Positions 24,601-39,504 of a stretch of 64,000 nt of DNA are shown one piece after another. The notes under the pieces were generated by a model. The model saw nothing but the letters and a program-made list of their open reading frames with translations. It did no database searches and was not told the DNA's origin. The DNA comes from Hymenolepis diminuta (lineage: Eukaryota; Platyhelminthes; Cestoda; Cyclophyllidea; Hymenolepididae). How positions within the stretch are numbered: the stretch's first letter is position 1; each line of letters opens with the position of its first letter. The DNA lies in the NCBI GenBank assembly GCA_900708905.1, contig CAADRB010000002.1:4641661-4705660 (forward strand). The letters are read 5' to 3'. A program made the translations under genes and the position numbers.

Positions 24601-27550
24601 TTGAGTATTAAAGATGCCTTTGGAGTTCGACTTGCAATTTGCACCTCCATGTTCTTAACGACTTCAGGATACTTAAAGAGGTTGTTTCTGTGAGAGGTCA
24701 GTTTTCAAAAATTTAACTATTCATTTGCACTGATTATATGGTAGGAGATTTTAATTCTCTTCTAATGTCATGGAGAAATATTTCATAATTCAGATTTAAT
24801 TCGTTTGATACCAGAAGGAAGCTAATATTTCAAATTGTGCGAATTTAGAGAATGGTGGTTGCACCATTCCCATATCATTTCTGCACAGCGTTTAGCTGGT
24901 ATAAGCTGAGATCCACAATTATTAGTTATTATAAATGTTATAAATTCCCTAACTAAATTAAACTTCAAGCGATTCAGTATCTTCTTGACGTGGAAAATGC
25001 CCCTTACTGTCCTAAAGGAAATTAAAATTCAACTAGTTTGAATCTTCATTTTGAATAATAAGTGGGCTTCGTTAGAGTTTTGGGAGAATTTCAATTGCTA
25101 TTAGTCCGTACTAATCAAGTTTTAATTCCATTTCCAAATCTGAAAATAATTTTAAACAATCCCGTATATGCATGTAGTTGGGAAAGTTTTTTCTCTTAAA
25201 GGAGTTAATTTATTCTTGGAGGTACAAATTCATTCAGATTGGTAGCTCTTGGTATTTCAGCTCAAACTTAATCAAACTTTTGAGTAAATTTGCCAAGAGA
25301 CAAGAATAGTTAATCATTCCGAGCCGACAACCTCCAGCAGCCGATTTGTGCTGCAAATATTCACATTGAAAATCATTCTATTAATAATGTTATTATGATC
25401 TATCTGCTTAGACAGTTCACTCACTCAGTCAGCCAGCATTTTTCACATAGTTGTCAAACTTCTTCTTCATTAGCAGTGTTTTGAAAAGTAATAAATTAGC
25501 TCCAAAGCACACATGGAGATTTGATGGATAGAAGGTGATGGAAGTGGAGTAATACTGTGATTACCACACAGACTTTCGATTTATCAGGACGCAATTTCAA
25601 AACACACACGTTGTCTCGAAACACGGTCTCTCTCTCACCTACACGCAGTAGAAGCAGAAGTTGAAGAAGTATTCATGTGTACCTGCGTGCGCGTATTTTC
25701 ACATTAGATTATGAAATCATAGGTGTCAAATTCACTCATTACCACCACAGCTTGTGGGAGAGTGGTCAGCCAATGTGTGAGGTGGTCATGAGAGGGGAGG
25801 GTTTAGCTGGATGGGAGTTTGCACGAGAGAAAAAACTTGAAGATGAGAATCGGTGAACTAGTAAAAGGCCACACACCCTCATGCTGACTGACTGGCTGGC
25901 AGTACCTTTCTGCATCCATCCTCCCCCTTTTCCGTTCAACTAACCCATCTACTCACCACCATCATCACTTTTACAATACCGGTATAGTAAGTAACAAAAG
26001 ATTTGTTATGTGTATTCGTCACTGGGGTATACGCGAGAAGAGAGGTGTGCCTACTATGCGTAAATTTTGATAAGCAAATCCAATTTTTGCATTGAAATTT
26101 CTTTCATTAGACAGTTACATATTCTTACTAAAGTTTTGATAACGATTTTGATAAGTGCCACATTGAGTGTTGGATTTCGCCGTTACTAATACTGAAAACA
26201 TGGGAACTTAAATTCAAATTCGCAACCTTCTATGTGAAAGGCTTTCAATTATGCCTTAAATGAAATCTACTATTGAAAAAAAACACTGTTAATATTACTG
26301 ATAAATATTGCGTAGAGCATAGACGGTATTATTTATTACTATCCATAGCGATGCGAAAATTGTAATTTTTATTCCTAGAGTGCAGTTAAACACGGGAACT
26401 AGTTAAATAGACTATTAAGGTGAGGAAGGGAAGACTGAACAGAAGTAGAACATAAAGTTGGAGCATCATTTAATTGTTCTATTCTTGCTTAATGAAAGTA
26501 GCTAATGTTCTAATATTGGAAAGTTAGCACTACAGAACTAGGTTTATGAGTAGGCTCGAAGCTTCAGCTAACCGTTTATCGAATGATCCATCAACTGTTT
26601 CTATCCTTCATGTATAGCGCAAATTAAAAATCATTTTTATTAACCAGATCAATAAAAGAAGGTTCAGTGAATGTTAATTATGCAATAGCATATGAACACG
26701 TCAAATGACAAAGTAGTCCATTAAGGTATGAGATGAGGAGGTGGATTAGATAGGAGAACACAGTGAAGTCAAAGTTACTTTGGAATATCCAAATATTCTA
26801 AAACCAATACTCATAACTTAAGTATTATTTGATTTAATTCAGTGGTCAGACATGCCACTTTGATTCATTTGTACATTGTTACGGCCATTATCACGTATAT
26901 GAGACTAACAAAGGTATTTTAAATATAGCAGAGCTCTCAGTGGTTGAATTAAGGTGAAGTCGAATAGTTTATCAAATTGACAAAACTCTGTAGTTATTAC
27001 CAATTCCGCCTCTAGTTCTCAATCGCAGCTGCTCTAATTCATATAAATGTCTGATTCTTTCATCATGAGGCATAGAGAGAGGAAAGGTGATGGTAGCAAG
27101 TCCTCCTAAAATATGACTGGTAATCATTTAATCACCAAGCCGCAAAAGCACGTATTTGGAATAAAGCTCCAAAACCACGTGTTTTCCTATTCATAAAACG
27201 TTACATTTGTAAATGGTTCTAAGACACTTTAGTGTGCGTACATCTTTTAATGTCTGGCTAACGTAAATGTCATTGGAACGACACGTTCGAATCTTAAAGT
27301 AGTTCGGACATTAATTTTGTTAAATGTAACGTACTTCACGTCTTTATTGTCATGTTAATTTGAAAGTCAGCTTACCCTCATTGGAAAAAGGAGATTCTAG
27401 ACCATATTTGCTATTTATAATATTGACTCCAAAAACCAAAATTACTTCGGTTTTACATAGATGCATTCTGAGATAAGTAGACACAAAAGGTGGTTACTCA
27501 AATACACGTAATAGAGTTCTTCGAAATCCAAGAAAAATATCCTGAAACAC
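21682..27550. other. Gene-free stretch
   Basis: AT-rich. A minus-strand Pol III B-box-like GGTTCGAAC is at 23054-23062 but no A-box is found at the right distance. 25620-25990 is less AT-rich (CTCTCTCACC, GTGCGTGCGCG-type and CTGACTGACTGGCTGGCAG blocks) and could be a promoter or 5' exon, but no coding frame supports it. Confidence 0.45.
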
Positions 27551-27551
27551 T

Positions 27552-27620
27552 TTCAACCGGTGGAGTAGTGGTCGAAGCATGTGCGCTCAAAGTCAGAGGT
27601 TATAAGTCCGATATTATCCT
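27552..27620 (+). repeat. tRNA-like remnant (SINE head)
   Basis: A-box-like TGGAGTAGTGG (27561-27571; consensus TGGCNNAGTGG) with the D-loop-like GTCGAAGC after it, and 25 bp later GAGGTTATAAGTCCG (27596-27610), a B-box with a disturbed centre. Arm pairing is poor, so a decayed tRNA-derived repeat rather than a tRNA gene. Confidence 0.45.
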
Positions 27621-29493
27621 ATGAATGGCATACCTAACCCTATTGATTAAAACAGATCAAGAGAAGGGCAACATACTGTGAGTTTCTTGTTTGAGAAGTT
27701 CCATGAATCAGCTTCTTTCTATCATCGAATAGAGAACTCATTAAACCTATTTAGAACTTCCTCATCATCATCTGCTTTTGATCAACAGTTCAATACACAC
27801 AGATGAATATCAAACACGTATTGTCTGAGTCAGACAAACATACGCAACAGCCAAACTGCATCCCATATCTACTGTACGCAACATATGACACTCATTAGAG
27901 GGCTGGAGTTCTAATCTACAATGTGTATTAATTAATCTATGCTCACTATCTGTGTTCCCACACTTTGTAATATGAGGCATTTGTTTGTCATCACCACGGA
28001 TTGGTCTTAAATGGCAATTTGTTTTGTAATGAACACTAATTAAGTATAAAACTATGAGATTTAAATTATAATTCTCACTGAAATTGCTGATATATGGATG
28101 AAGCGGAGACTCAAATCAGGGATTATTTATTTCAGTTGAGTAAATTGGATGATTTTCAATGAATTTTACAATTAGGAAAGGGGTATTCATTTTTGTATAC
28201 ATTCGACTTCATTTTTGATTAATTTAAAGAACTGAATTTATGGAAAATTTAACGTTACCTCAGAAGAAGTGTTCAAACATTAATCATACCTTTATAACCA
28301 TCCTCATATTTGACGTAATAAAGGGAAGTTATAATGCTAATGTGCATTAATTTAATTTAATGAATTCAACATTTGAAAATATTTGTAGAGAATCTAGCAG
28401 TCGAAAATAAGAAAACAAACGTGGCAGATGTGCTGGACAAGACGAATAGGGAAACCTCTAAAAATGTGTGTTATCAAGAAAAACTTGTCAGTTTAAAATC
28501 GAATCAAAGATACGATTCGGATATTTAAGGATTAAATATACTAGACAAGATTTCCAGAACCCCTTATATTAAGTTCATAACTGTCAGATATTTTAAATAT
28601 AATTAATATTGTTAAAACTAATGAACTCGAGAAGAACAAACAAAACACGAGATTTTATTTGAATTCACAGGCGGTTTCTTCAACCGCCCAGAACTCCATT
28701 ACGAAATCATCAGCCCTGAGTTTTGAATGACGATTTCGACAGTCTTTGCACTTGAACACGTACTTTTGTGGTAATATTCTGCTATTTTTGCATTGGAATA
28801 AGCTTTTGGACTCTATAGTATGCTTTTGATGTGAGATATTTGCGAACACTTAAAACGTCTGGAATCCATAGGTAGAACATTTTTTCTTCATTTACACAGG
28901 TGATAGAATCCAGAAGACCCATGAGTTTGAGTGTTTATTAATAAGTATAATATCATGAGCTATTGAAAGTATCAAACACCCCCACCCTTGAGTTTGTAAA
29001 TTTACCCAATGATTAGTTATGATTTTTCTCATCTACCGATCAATTAGGCACCTCAAATTCATTCTGTCAAGTCGTCACTAAAGTAAATGTGAATAGGCGG
29101 CATAATATTTGATACCTTTAACGCGGCATTAAAGAATTGTGCGAAAATGCAGCAAAATCATCGGTCTATTATAACTTCTCGAGAGTCATTCTGCATTCGA
29201 CTCGTGACAAACATGAGCGTATATGCCGCTGTTAGGCTCAGTTGGAATTTCGAAAAATGTAGACAATCGTGCAAACTTTCTTGCACATATTGAAATCCTA
29301 TCTAACATTTCAAGCAATTGGATCCTATTTTAATAGGGGGTAAAGTTCGTGATTTCTGTAGAAATGAAATTACGATAGGCATGCGCATGTTTTAAACGAG
29401 ATATCAAATAACTTAAAATTTCCGCATTTGTAATTGACACCCCAATGAAGTTTATCTACTACTTTTGTGATTTTGAGCGAAAATTGCGCACAT

Positions 29494-29679
29494 AGAGCCG
29501 ATTTGTAGAAAAAATATCCGGGGAGGTGGGGAGGGGGTGTTGGAGCGAGAATCGAACTCGGAGTGTTGAAAATATCATATTTCACAACTGCAGTGTCATT
29601 CGATCACTTTAACCCCCACCCGAACTCCTGTTCTAGATCAATTCAAATCACCCTTTCATAAAAAGAGCTGATTTGGAGA
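29494..29679 (-). repeat. tRNA-derived SINE-like insertion flanked by direct repeats
   Basis: The minus strand has B-box GAGTTCGATTC (29549-29559) and an A-box-like TTAAAGTGATCGAATG (29597-29612), giving a tRNA-like core of about 80 bp. The core is flanked by 16-bp direct repeats AGAGCYGATTTGKAGA at 29494-29509 and 29664-29679 (14 of 16 identical), which fit a decayed target-site duplication around a 154-bp insert. The 3' part is a G-rich (plus strand) tract, not the A-rich tail usual for SINEs. Confidence 0.5.
29520..29538 (+). other. G-rich tract, possible G-quadruplex
   Basis: GGGGAGGTGGGGAGGGGGT has at least three separate runs of three or more G, the last long enough to give two; it lies at the 3' end of the minus-strand tRNA-like insert. 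Confidence 0.3.
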
Positions 29680-32600
29680 CAAATTTACAGACATGCTGCT
29701 GATGACTGAACCGCTTAAAAACTGTATGATTACTCCGAAATTATCTTTGCGTTCTCATGTTGTAAGTTAATACAATGGGGACAGTTACTGTCTTAATAAA
29801 GATAATTCTGGGTCAAGACCTATCTATGACCACACCACTTAATGTGATCTACTGCCGTCGCAGCCATTTGAATACTAGACATTGTTTCTGCCAAGATGTA
29901 TGAAAATTTTCTATTGATTTCTCTCTTCAAGCATTTGATATTGATTGGGATTCTCAAGTAAACTAAATCACATCTGCCGTTAAAAGCCAGAATGATGTTA
30001 CCTTTTTTACGAATCGATTTTGAATATCTATTAAATCTATATTGAATATCATTCAAACTGTCAAGAGTAGAAAATGCTCTTTCGTAATCATTTTTGAAGT
30101 CTGCTAATATAGACATGGCGTTTACCGACACGAGTAATTAAACATTCAATAGACTTCAAATATATTATCGATGATTATTATCGTTAAATTAGGTAAATTT
30201 TAGGTAATATTTTTAGGTAAAATGTTATTCGCAAAAATTAAGTTTTGCAATAAGATTTATTGACATCTAACTATTCATCTTATAGGTATAGGAAAATCGT
30301 ATCTTATATAAAAATCCGTTCATCAAAGGTACCTCAAATTACTGAACTATGTTACCTTAGTCGGTGAAATAATAGAAGAGGATTAAAATGAATTTGATGG
30401 ATTTTAGAAAATGTGAACTTTACCACTACGACAGAAAAAAGGCAAAAAAGAGTTGCCTCAATCATAGTCGGCATATCGGCACTTTGTCAGCTCTCTGGGC
30501 GATTTCTGGAATACATCTGTACAGAACATCAAATCGCAGATGAATCAAACGGGAGTTTTTCTATTTCTTGCTGTAGTTGGTGGTTTTTAAAAGTCATTTA
30601 GTTTATTTGTTGTGATAATTGGTAAGTACCTTCCACTAGTGACTATGATTTCCAAAATATTTTACTAGTAAAAAGCTCACCACAGTCTAAAAGCCAACGG
30701 TGAAGGGGATTAAGAAGAAATAGTTAATGAAATCATGATATCAGAAACCTAGCTCTACTTGAAATCTGGCAGCATTAAGTTAGTCATAATCGTAAAATGG
30801 TTTTGTATGTAATATTCTAATGTTCATATTTCATGAACTGACTCAGTGAGCATGCAATACCCATAATATTTCAACCTAATTGACCAGCTTATATAAAACT
30901 GATTGGCTAATCAATTTATCGTCACTTATTTTCTTACAGCCATGGGGAGGTGATGTTACCATGCGCTTTAAACACATCAGAGCTCACTAGATTTCACCCA
31001 AGGGCTGAGACTAAAAATTCTTTTTTCAGATTAAATTTACATCGCATGTAAATGTTATGAAGTCAATAAAGTAAAAAAATAACCTTTTACTTACACATCT
31101 AAGTCATATAGTTGTTTTTCCTCCTTGTGAAATGTCAGCAGATTGTTATTATTAATTTGGTTCCAAAAAGGAAGAAAAAATGTTGATAAAAGTAGAGATT
31201 ACTATTAATACATAATTACGACCAACTTCTGCGCAATTCAGCCACTATAGATGGGAGAGGGGAGTCAGACTTTCCAATTAACCTTTGTTAACTCTGGCTT
31301 GAACGCAATAATCCTTTGCCTCTTCCAAGGGGATTAACTTAACCTAAGTAAACTAATGCCTTCATTTAAATTTTCTAATTAAAATCTTCTTCCGAATCAC
31401 CTAATCTTAATCAGTGACAACCCTGGGATCAGTTATACAACAAATTAATCAGATGAACATCTGTCGATTTAGGTTCTTTATGCTGATAAATTGAAAGAAA
31501 GTAGCAGGACATATAATTGAAATCAAGTTAGATCAAGTGATGGAAATTAAGATGATAATTTGAAGATTTTTATCAAGTCGATTTAAAAGAGAATTTAACC
31601 GTAATCAGACGTAAAAGAGCTCATAGAATGAGGAAACTGTAGAGTTGATATTTCAGACCCACAGTGTTAGATGAACATGATAAAGTCTCTTTGAGAGACG
31701 GCTTTCCGAAGATAATCGACTGTACCCATTATTATAAGCTATCCAAATTATTATAAGTGCAAAAATGAATAAAGGTGTGTTATAAGCAATACATGCGCTA
31801 TCTGGAACATTCTGAATAGTTCCCAATAAAGTATTGAGATTAGGTCAAGTGCTAAGCTGCAAATATTGTGAATGTTCGCAGTAAAGAAAGTAGTAATAAT
31901 ACGCTATCGGCGGAATCAAAGTTTCTCAGGTGCAGTTTCCAGCTGCTTTAAGTCTTATAAAAGGCAAGTGTGTTTGAAGCGTCACATATCAGAAGGCCGT
32001 TCCTAAAGTTGACTTCAGATTTATTTCTTTTCTAAAAGTCAGTAGTCCATATTTTTTAAATGAGAGGTTAAGAAAAGAAAATCCTGAATCTCGAAACCAA
32101 AACTCCCTAAACTTTCCTCAAACTGTTTCCTCAGAATTACGGCTACTTTATATTAGCCGAAATAGTGATATGGTCATCAGTCTGCATACATGACAAAACT
32201 AGAAATTTTTAAGTGATCAACAATCGATTAGAATTAAAAAATGCGAATTGAACGAAAGGAAAAATTTCTGTTTATTATGCAAAAGGAAGGAAACCATGCG
32301 TTTAATAGTGAATCAATTATCTAGATTACTATATGATTACTACTCAACTTACTATCTTTAGACACCAAATTTAAATTAGGACGGTAATGAGATCTAAACA
32401 TGAGCTAAATTATTCAATCACCATTGAAAACCTTTTTTCATTATTGTGAATGTAAGCACAAATAGTTAGTAATCTCATCTATTTAATTATGAATGTTTCC
32501 ATCAAACTGTGGAATACGTGTACTACTTACAATCTCTAAGTAACTTACGATTAAGTGGCAAGAGATTAAGGGCAATTTTCTCACAGGGTGAATTATTATG

Positions 32601-35600
32601 CGGTCCCTAATTTACTGCAATTTTCAAATCATATAAATATAATATGAAACACTGCTTGTCATCATATTAATGTAACTTAACTGATTAACGGCTTAAAAGA
32701 TTGAACTACTCTAAGTGCATGCATAATTAAAGTAGTAATATTCAATACTTCGTGCGGAATTACTTGCACATATCAGGTGAATAACAAACTTTCACTTCCT
32801 CTTTGCTCCAATAAAAGGAATCACACCCAGCCGACTAATTCATTTTGTGGTGGTTAAACTTGGTTTAGAGTTGTTTTTTGTTATTTTCATAAAGAAGGTC
32901 AGAAAGTCCTATCTATATATCACCTCCTCTTTTCACTTAGGCTTTAATGAAGTAACAATCATTTTCCTAGTTTTAGTTTAATTATGCTCAATTCTGCATA
33001 CTGACTTCTTTGATATATAATGCAAAGTTAAATCACAGATACCGGAATCCTAATGGTATACTGTTAAGTAGACGTTAATATGGTCCGGGCTGCCGAAGGA
33101 GATCTCAGGTCCAGTAAGAGGACCACTAGCTCAAACTCCGAATTCTCTCTCCTCTATTAAGAAAATATTACTGTTCATATGTATCTGTGGGTAATTTAGC
33201 CATTGATATGGCAATAAGGAAACATAATTCCCGAGTACGTTCAAGAAAGAACTGTAATCACAACATTTAATATCCAAGGCAAAGATTCCTTCAGCAGAAT
33301 CCTACAAGTTCAGTTCAGAACAGCAAAAATGTTTCCTTTGGCCTTCTATTTTATCCTATCTTTTGAAATTTTGTCCTACTCCTGTAAAAATTCATTAATA
33401 CCTTAAGTTTGCTTGCAATCATGCAGTGATCAAATGCATTTCAAACATGCAATCACTTTCAGAGTTAATTTACACTAAAATATTTATAAACTTAACATGA
33501 ATCTAGTCAGCAATATATCATAATTCATGTATTCACTCAACACAACGTTCTTGCCAGAATTCATTATCAAATTGACTAATTGGCACTATTAATCATGATT
33601 CCAAGCCAAATTTAACATCTAAAAAGCTCCTTCAGATAAAGATAAAAAGGACAGAAAAATAGTTCATTTAGAAATCTGGCATCCTTTTTCTTCAAGTCAA
33701 GCCATTTATCAACTTAAGGAGGTAATACTGCCTAGAGGAAGGTTCCAACAATTGATATAAAGAAGGAACAAAATTAGGGGAAGTCAAGCAAAGAGTTGAG
33801 GGAGTAGATAAAAAGGCAATCTGTGGTGGTTTGACAAATGTGACATTAATATTTGCCAGAACTGTCAAAAATCTCACACAGCTGAAAAATCACACGTATA
33901 TCCTTTTTTATGACATTTGACAATGCTATTTGGCACGTCGGATTAGTGACATGAAGGTGATAGTTAATTTTACATGAGTAATGTCCATTTTCCTCGCATA
34001 CCAATATCTGTCTGAATTAAAGTTACAAATCATTCACATTTACCATACAGTAGGAATAAAATTTTAACAGCTGAAGACGTGACAGTTTTTTCCGCAGTGA
34101 AACCGGAGTTGTAATCAACGACGCTTTTTTCTAGTGATTGATAGTCTAATTTGTGGTAAACAATGAAGATAGTAAAACTCTAAGACAAGATTTTATTATC
34201 TGGTATACACATCAACATTAATCGTGATTGATTTGTTAACAATTTAACTGTAAAAATGAATGAATTGATAATTGACACAAGTGTAAAAGCTAAAAAAGAA
34301 GTTATTTTTACGGGAGTAAGGAAGCAAAGAATAAATGTTTTTGGGAACGAAATTATTCCGTATAACAATTTTACTTTCAATATAGGGAAAGGATTCTAGC
34401 AGAAATTAACATACATTTCATTTGCATATTTCAGGCTCTCTTAGACCATTTTTAAAATTCTTAACGTTATGACTTTGACAACGAAGTTGGATCAAATCGC
34501 CTATAATAATAAAACGCGGTGAACGCTTATCAGATTATTCCTTCATATTATCAACACCAAAACGCTTCATTTTTTAACGGACCTGGACCGTTAAATGAAT
34601 GCTAAACTGATCTAATCGAGAGGTCTGTTAATAAAAATGAAAGTGGGTGGTTTGAACACCTGTACAAGGGTTCATTCCATTATTTATCTATGCCATTGTG
34701 TTTGATTAATGGAGACTGAAATTTTCCCCAGTTTTGCAGAAAGGTGCCTGTGCATTTTCAATAACCCTGCTTTTACACGCAAGGCAATCCACACCCAATA
34801 ACGAAGGAATAAATAATAGACATTAATGCTTATTTTACTATGTCAAGGGGTGTACTGCAATCAGAGTAGCTCAAATAAATATTTAAGTAATGGTACTTAA
34901 AGGTTCTTATTTTCTCTTTATCGTCAGAAGAGGAGTAGTACAATCACCCATTCTTTTAAACTTGTACAATTTCCTATGTCAGCTTTCTTCAGTTATCCGA
35001 CAACTTAGAGCTGGATTGTCAAATATGTGACGATAAAGCTAAAAAGGAATTCACTCCTCTCTCGTGATTGTCCCAATTGTCTTGAATTGAAGTGAACTTA
35101 TCATTCATCCTCAAGATGTTAAAGACAAAGTGACATAAACTGTAACTCATGCTCCAGTGATATCATTAGTTTTCAAGAAGAACATCTTCATATTTTACCT
35201 TCTCCCATTCGGTAACTGTAATATTTAAAGCTATACATCTTCACGTGCAAATCTTTATGCAATAATGATAACTTTTTGCTGATCAAATGGCCTTAATAAT
35301 GATAATTCTCTTCAAAATTATCTTACCGTGAACTTATTTATCAGTTGTTACACATAGAAACCAAACCTCTTCAAGAAAATTTTCTGAATGAATTAATAAT
35401 GGAATTGGAGAGCCGTCTAACAAATAATTAATTCAGCTTTTTCATGCCTGAAAATAATGCAAATGTCGGTGTTAGTAACAGCTATCTCACACCATAGAGT
35501 ATCAGTTGTAGCAGCAATAGAATTATCACTGTGTCTAAATTGCATAAAGACCTACTCTCGCTCACTCACACAAATTCGCATAATTTAAATAAGTATGCTG

Positions 35601-38600
35601 CCGTTAATACCTATTGCTGCTCCTCCTTTGAAGCTAATGTGCAAAATTTACATTTCATGCGAATTCAGCGACTAACGGTGGCCTTTTTTCTCAGCCATGG
35701 TGTAGAGAGCACATGGAAATTAGCTAATAAGCCAGATGTTACTTTTGCTGATAGTAGTAATCCCTTGCAGAAGCAGCATACCGATTGTTGACAAATTAAT
35801 TGCAATTACCGTTTACAACACTACATTGAATGTCTGTCCCTTGTCGTACGTTGAACGTGTGGTAGAAAAGGGGACGGGGTGTAAATTATGCCGTTAGAAG
35901 AGTACGTTAAACTTGAATAAGACAGTTAATAAGAATTCAGTTCTACAATAAAGAATCAGTCTAAATCACAAAACTATATTTTCAGATGCCCGAAGATTCA
36001 CTAGTCATTATGTTTACATGAGATAGTAACTCTTTTCCCAATTAGTACTTTTTCCCTTCCGATATTGTGTTATCATGCATAGCTCGGTACCTAATGCATA
36101 ATTTCACTTTTATTTGCATTTTGAAACCATTTTTTCACTGTCTTTTAAAAAATTTTTAGATTATTAAAAACGTGTTAAACAATGATAAATATAATCTATG
36201 CAATTATTTATATTTAGACTAACCATAACCAATTACATAAAATATACTAAGGTAGTATTTACTCATAAAATTGACTTAGACAAGTTATTATAATAGCAGA
36301 AATTAACGGAAGTTGAGATTCATCGAGTCATTCAAATCATCGCAGAATTAAAATGGAAAAGAAAAGTGAGCTGTTAGTCACGGAGCGGTGCATCTGACGT
36401 TCATCAAACGTTTAAATACTTTCTAGTCAAAACGCGAAGGATTTATCTTCAGCAAGGAAAGATGCTGAAATGCTTTCAAATGCGGTACTTTTTCCTTTAA
36501 ATCTTCAAAAGATAAAACTAGACTTAGCAAAATTATCGGCAGTTATTATGAATGATCAAAGATGGGATTTACAATTCGCAATTTAACGCTATCAGAACTA
36601 TAGATTTAATAGAAATTGTTCGACAGTTTTCTTATCTGTTAAAAAATGTGCTTAAAGTCGTCTAATTCAAAAATTTAATACATAATCTGTTGAATCCTTG
36701 ATCAGACTACCTTTTCAGTCTCTCGACTGTCGTTATTTTCATGCATCAATCACTGCTCTCTCGAATTATACTTTATCCACAATTCTACGTACTTCCTTTG
36801 CATCCTTTTTGATTATATGATTGTATTATTCTATCCTATTGGCTTCAGTTCTTCTGTTTCATAAGAAATAAGCCTCGTCAACTGTTCGATCAATTGATTA
36901 TCGCAAATACACAGATATTCTTGGATTCTGTTCATGCAATAATATTGTGTCCTCTTCAATTCGCCAGTGTCGTGTCCAAATCTTTTGTATAGCTGGGAGA
37001 ATTTAGAATATTATAATTAGTCTCGGGGATTAATTAAAATAGCATTACTAATTTATTTATTCTAGTTATTTTAGTTAGAACTAATCTTACTGGTAGTTGG
37101 ACTTCTTTGATTAGGATCTCTTAGCTAAAATATGCGCGAAATGAAAGTCGTCGGTCTCTTAATCATCTCTATTATTCCGTACTCCATTCTATTGATACAA
37201 CTTCCATCTTTGACAGGGTGTGATTACCACTTTGCATAATGTTGCCCATTTTGTCTTCAGTCTGCAATTTTTAGGATTTCAGCTCTAATTAAAATGCAAT
37301 CAAATACATTAGCAGGTAGCCAGTTAAGTAGTATGGAGGTCCAAATCACCATCTCTCTTTTATGAGTTTTAGTAACCACTATAGGATTTTCACATTTTTT
37401 TCTTCTGCGTTCAATTCTTTTAAGGAATAAAAAATATTCTGCCTCTCAAGGTAAATGTAAATACTTTAATTTATTCCGTTATATATATTCAAATTTTTAA
37501 TCCTTAGATACGTCATATTCAGCTTTCACCGTCATACTAAAATTAGTAAGCAAATTGAAAATGACACTTTACCATTAACACTTTAATTCAGAACAAGAAT
37601 TTGCTAATTGACTTTTATTTGGAACCGGTTTATTTAGAAGACACCGTTGAGAGACATTAATACAAAACATAAAGTGAAGAAGAAGCAGTGCCGCCCCACT
37701 CTAATTGTTGTTTCTGCCGATTATTCATAAAACTGATAACAGCTGTTAGAGCAAAATGAGGAATCTCAGGACAGAATATCACACGCCCCTTTCAATCTCT
37801 ACCAACAAAACGACACAGTAAAAACACTAATATGTGAACATGCACAAAAAAGAGACATGTGCGATTGATGGTGTCGAACGTCTTTTGCTAAATGTTGCAT
37901 TGCTGCCCATCTGTTCTTTGTCTCTATCCGTAATTGGGGTACAGAAATGGAGCTTTTTGTCTAAGATATACACTATAATTAAGAATGCAATCACGAGTAA
38001 TAGCCTTAAAGATTTCCAAGACACACAGCATGAGAATTAAAAGTTTTTCGACATCGCAAATGGGAATATGGATGACAATGATTTTGCTAATGATAAACGA
38101 GAATAGGAATATGAAAAAGAAACTAAATTCCATTCACCTAATTCGAGCAAGTGAGATGTGTATGCGGACCTCTTGAACAATGTTAGAATATTTATTTGAA
38201 AAGGAAGAAGCTGAGTCAGATTATTATTTATTCAAATCTAAACCTCTAATGGCACATTTACTGAATATTTCATGCAAATATCACATTGAAGAAGAGAGAA
38301 AAGAAGCAAAATAGCACATTTTAAAGAAGAACGGATTTTAACATTCACTTGTCTAAATTGGCAGGTATTCAAATGCTTACATCTACCTATTAAGGGATAC
38401 TTCGAAATGAATCCTCAGATGATTAGGTGAAAATGGCGAGGACAAGTTAATCAAAATACTTGAATAATCAGAAATTGGACCAATTTTCTGTTTTACTACC
38501 TTATGATGAAAGATTTGAATACTTTAACAGTTGTGGCTTTTTAGATTATCAAAAGGTGCAGAGAACCCAGACGATTCTTGCAAAATACTCTTCATATTTC

Positions 38601-39488
38601 AAAATCCTGAAATCTTCCCAGATGTTTAATATAAGGCGGATTATTGGAAACCTGGCCATTTATAACTAACAGGGGTTTATAATCGAACAGCCTTCAATGT
38701 GATACCCTATAATTAGATAAGACGGTTTGTACATATTTGCACCTACCTCAAGAGCTAAGAATGTTTTATACTAGATCTGATGAGAAGATAAATGACCATT
38801 ATGATTAACATTGAGAACAGGAAAACAGATCCGCAGTGTTTGCATTAATCTTTGACACTTGATAATTACTGAGATAAAATTGAAAAAATTTTCTTTGAAT
38901 TTAGGGTATGATATAGTTCCTTTAGAGATCTCTCGGTGATAGATCATATTGTCTAAAATCTGCCAAGGACTGAAAGGATGATAATGCTGCCTTTATCCTC
39001 TGTACAATAATGAAATATCCTGGAGTCAGGCGATTTAAGGATCTAAAGTTCGTTGCATTTCTTGCATATTAATGTCCTATTTTTTAAAAAAACTATTTAT
39101 TTTCTGGAAACAACATTGAATTCCAATACTTTATCATAACCCTCCGATAAATGAGCTTTTCTTCTTGTTATGATCAAAAATACAATTGTGATAGACAATC
39201 TCTTTGAAATTTGTTAACTTCCATATACATAATTTTATTGTCATTGTATATGTTGCTACTGATTTTCAAATAGTAATATTTTTTTGTCTTACTTTTCCCG
39301 TTAATTTACTAAAGCGCATCCTGAATTCTCTGTTATACGATAGAAATGCAGGACTGTATATAAATAAATTAAATAGTTTGTGGTTTCTTCGATCCATGCT
39401 AGATTTTTATTTTTAAATTCATATTTGTTTATATATGTGTTGTGTGTGCCCATGAATCAGCACAAATGCTTATTTTTGGAATATAAAT

Positions 39489-39504
39489 TATATTATTATT
39501 ATTA
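39489..39504. repeat. (ATT)n microsatellite
   Basis: Five ATT/TAT units. Confidence 0.7.

Noticed and set aside
28655..28849. Cys-containing 64-codon minus-strand frame (FKCKDCRNRHSK) resembling a zinc finger
   Set aside because: The spacing of Cys and His does not fit C2H2, FLYWCH or CCHC fingers; taken as chance.
29820..30131. 103-codon minus-strand open frame whose middle (NGRCDLVYLRIP) loosely recalls bacterial YbaB-type proteins
   Set aside because: The similarity is a short pattern only, the first codon is GTG, there is no splice or promoter evidence, and open frames of this length are expected by chance in 64 kb.
34560..34595. Imperfect palindrome TAACGGACCTGGACCGTTA
   Set aside because: Interrupted by mismatches, single occurrence, no context to give it meaning.
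36720..37260. Region suspected to be a LINE fragment on the minus strand
   Set aside because: Short open pieces exist but no RT or endonuclease motif could be read.
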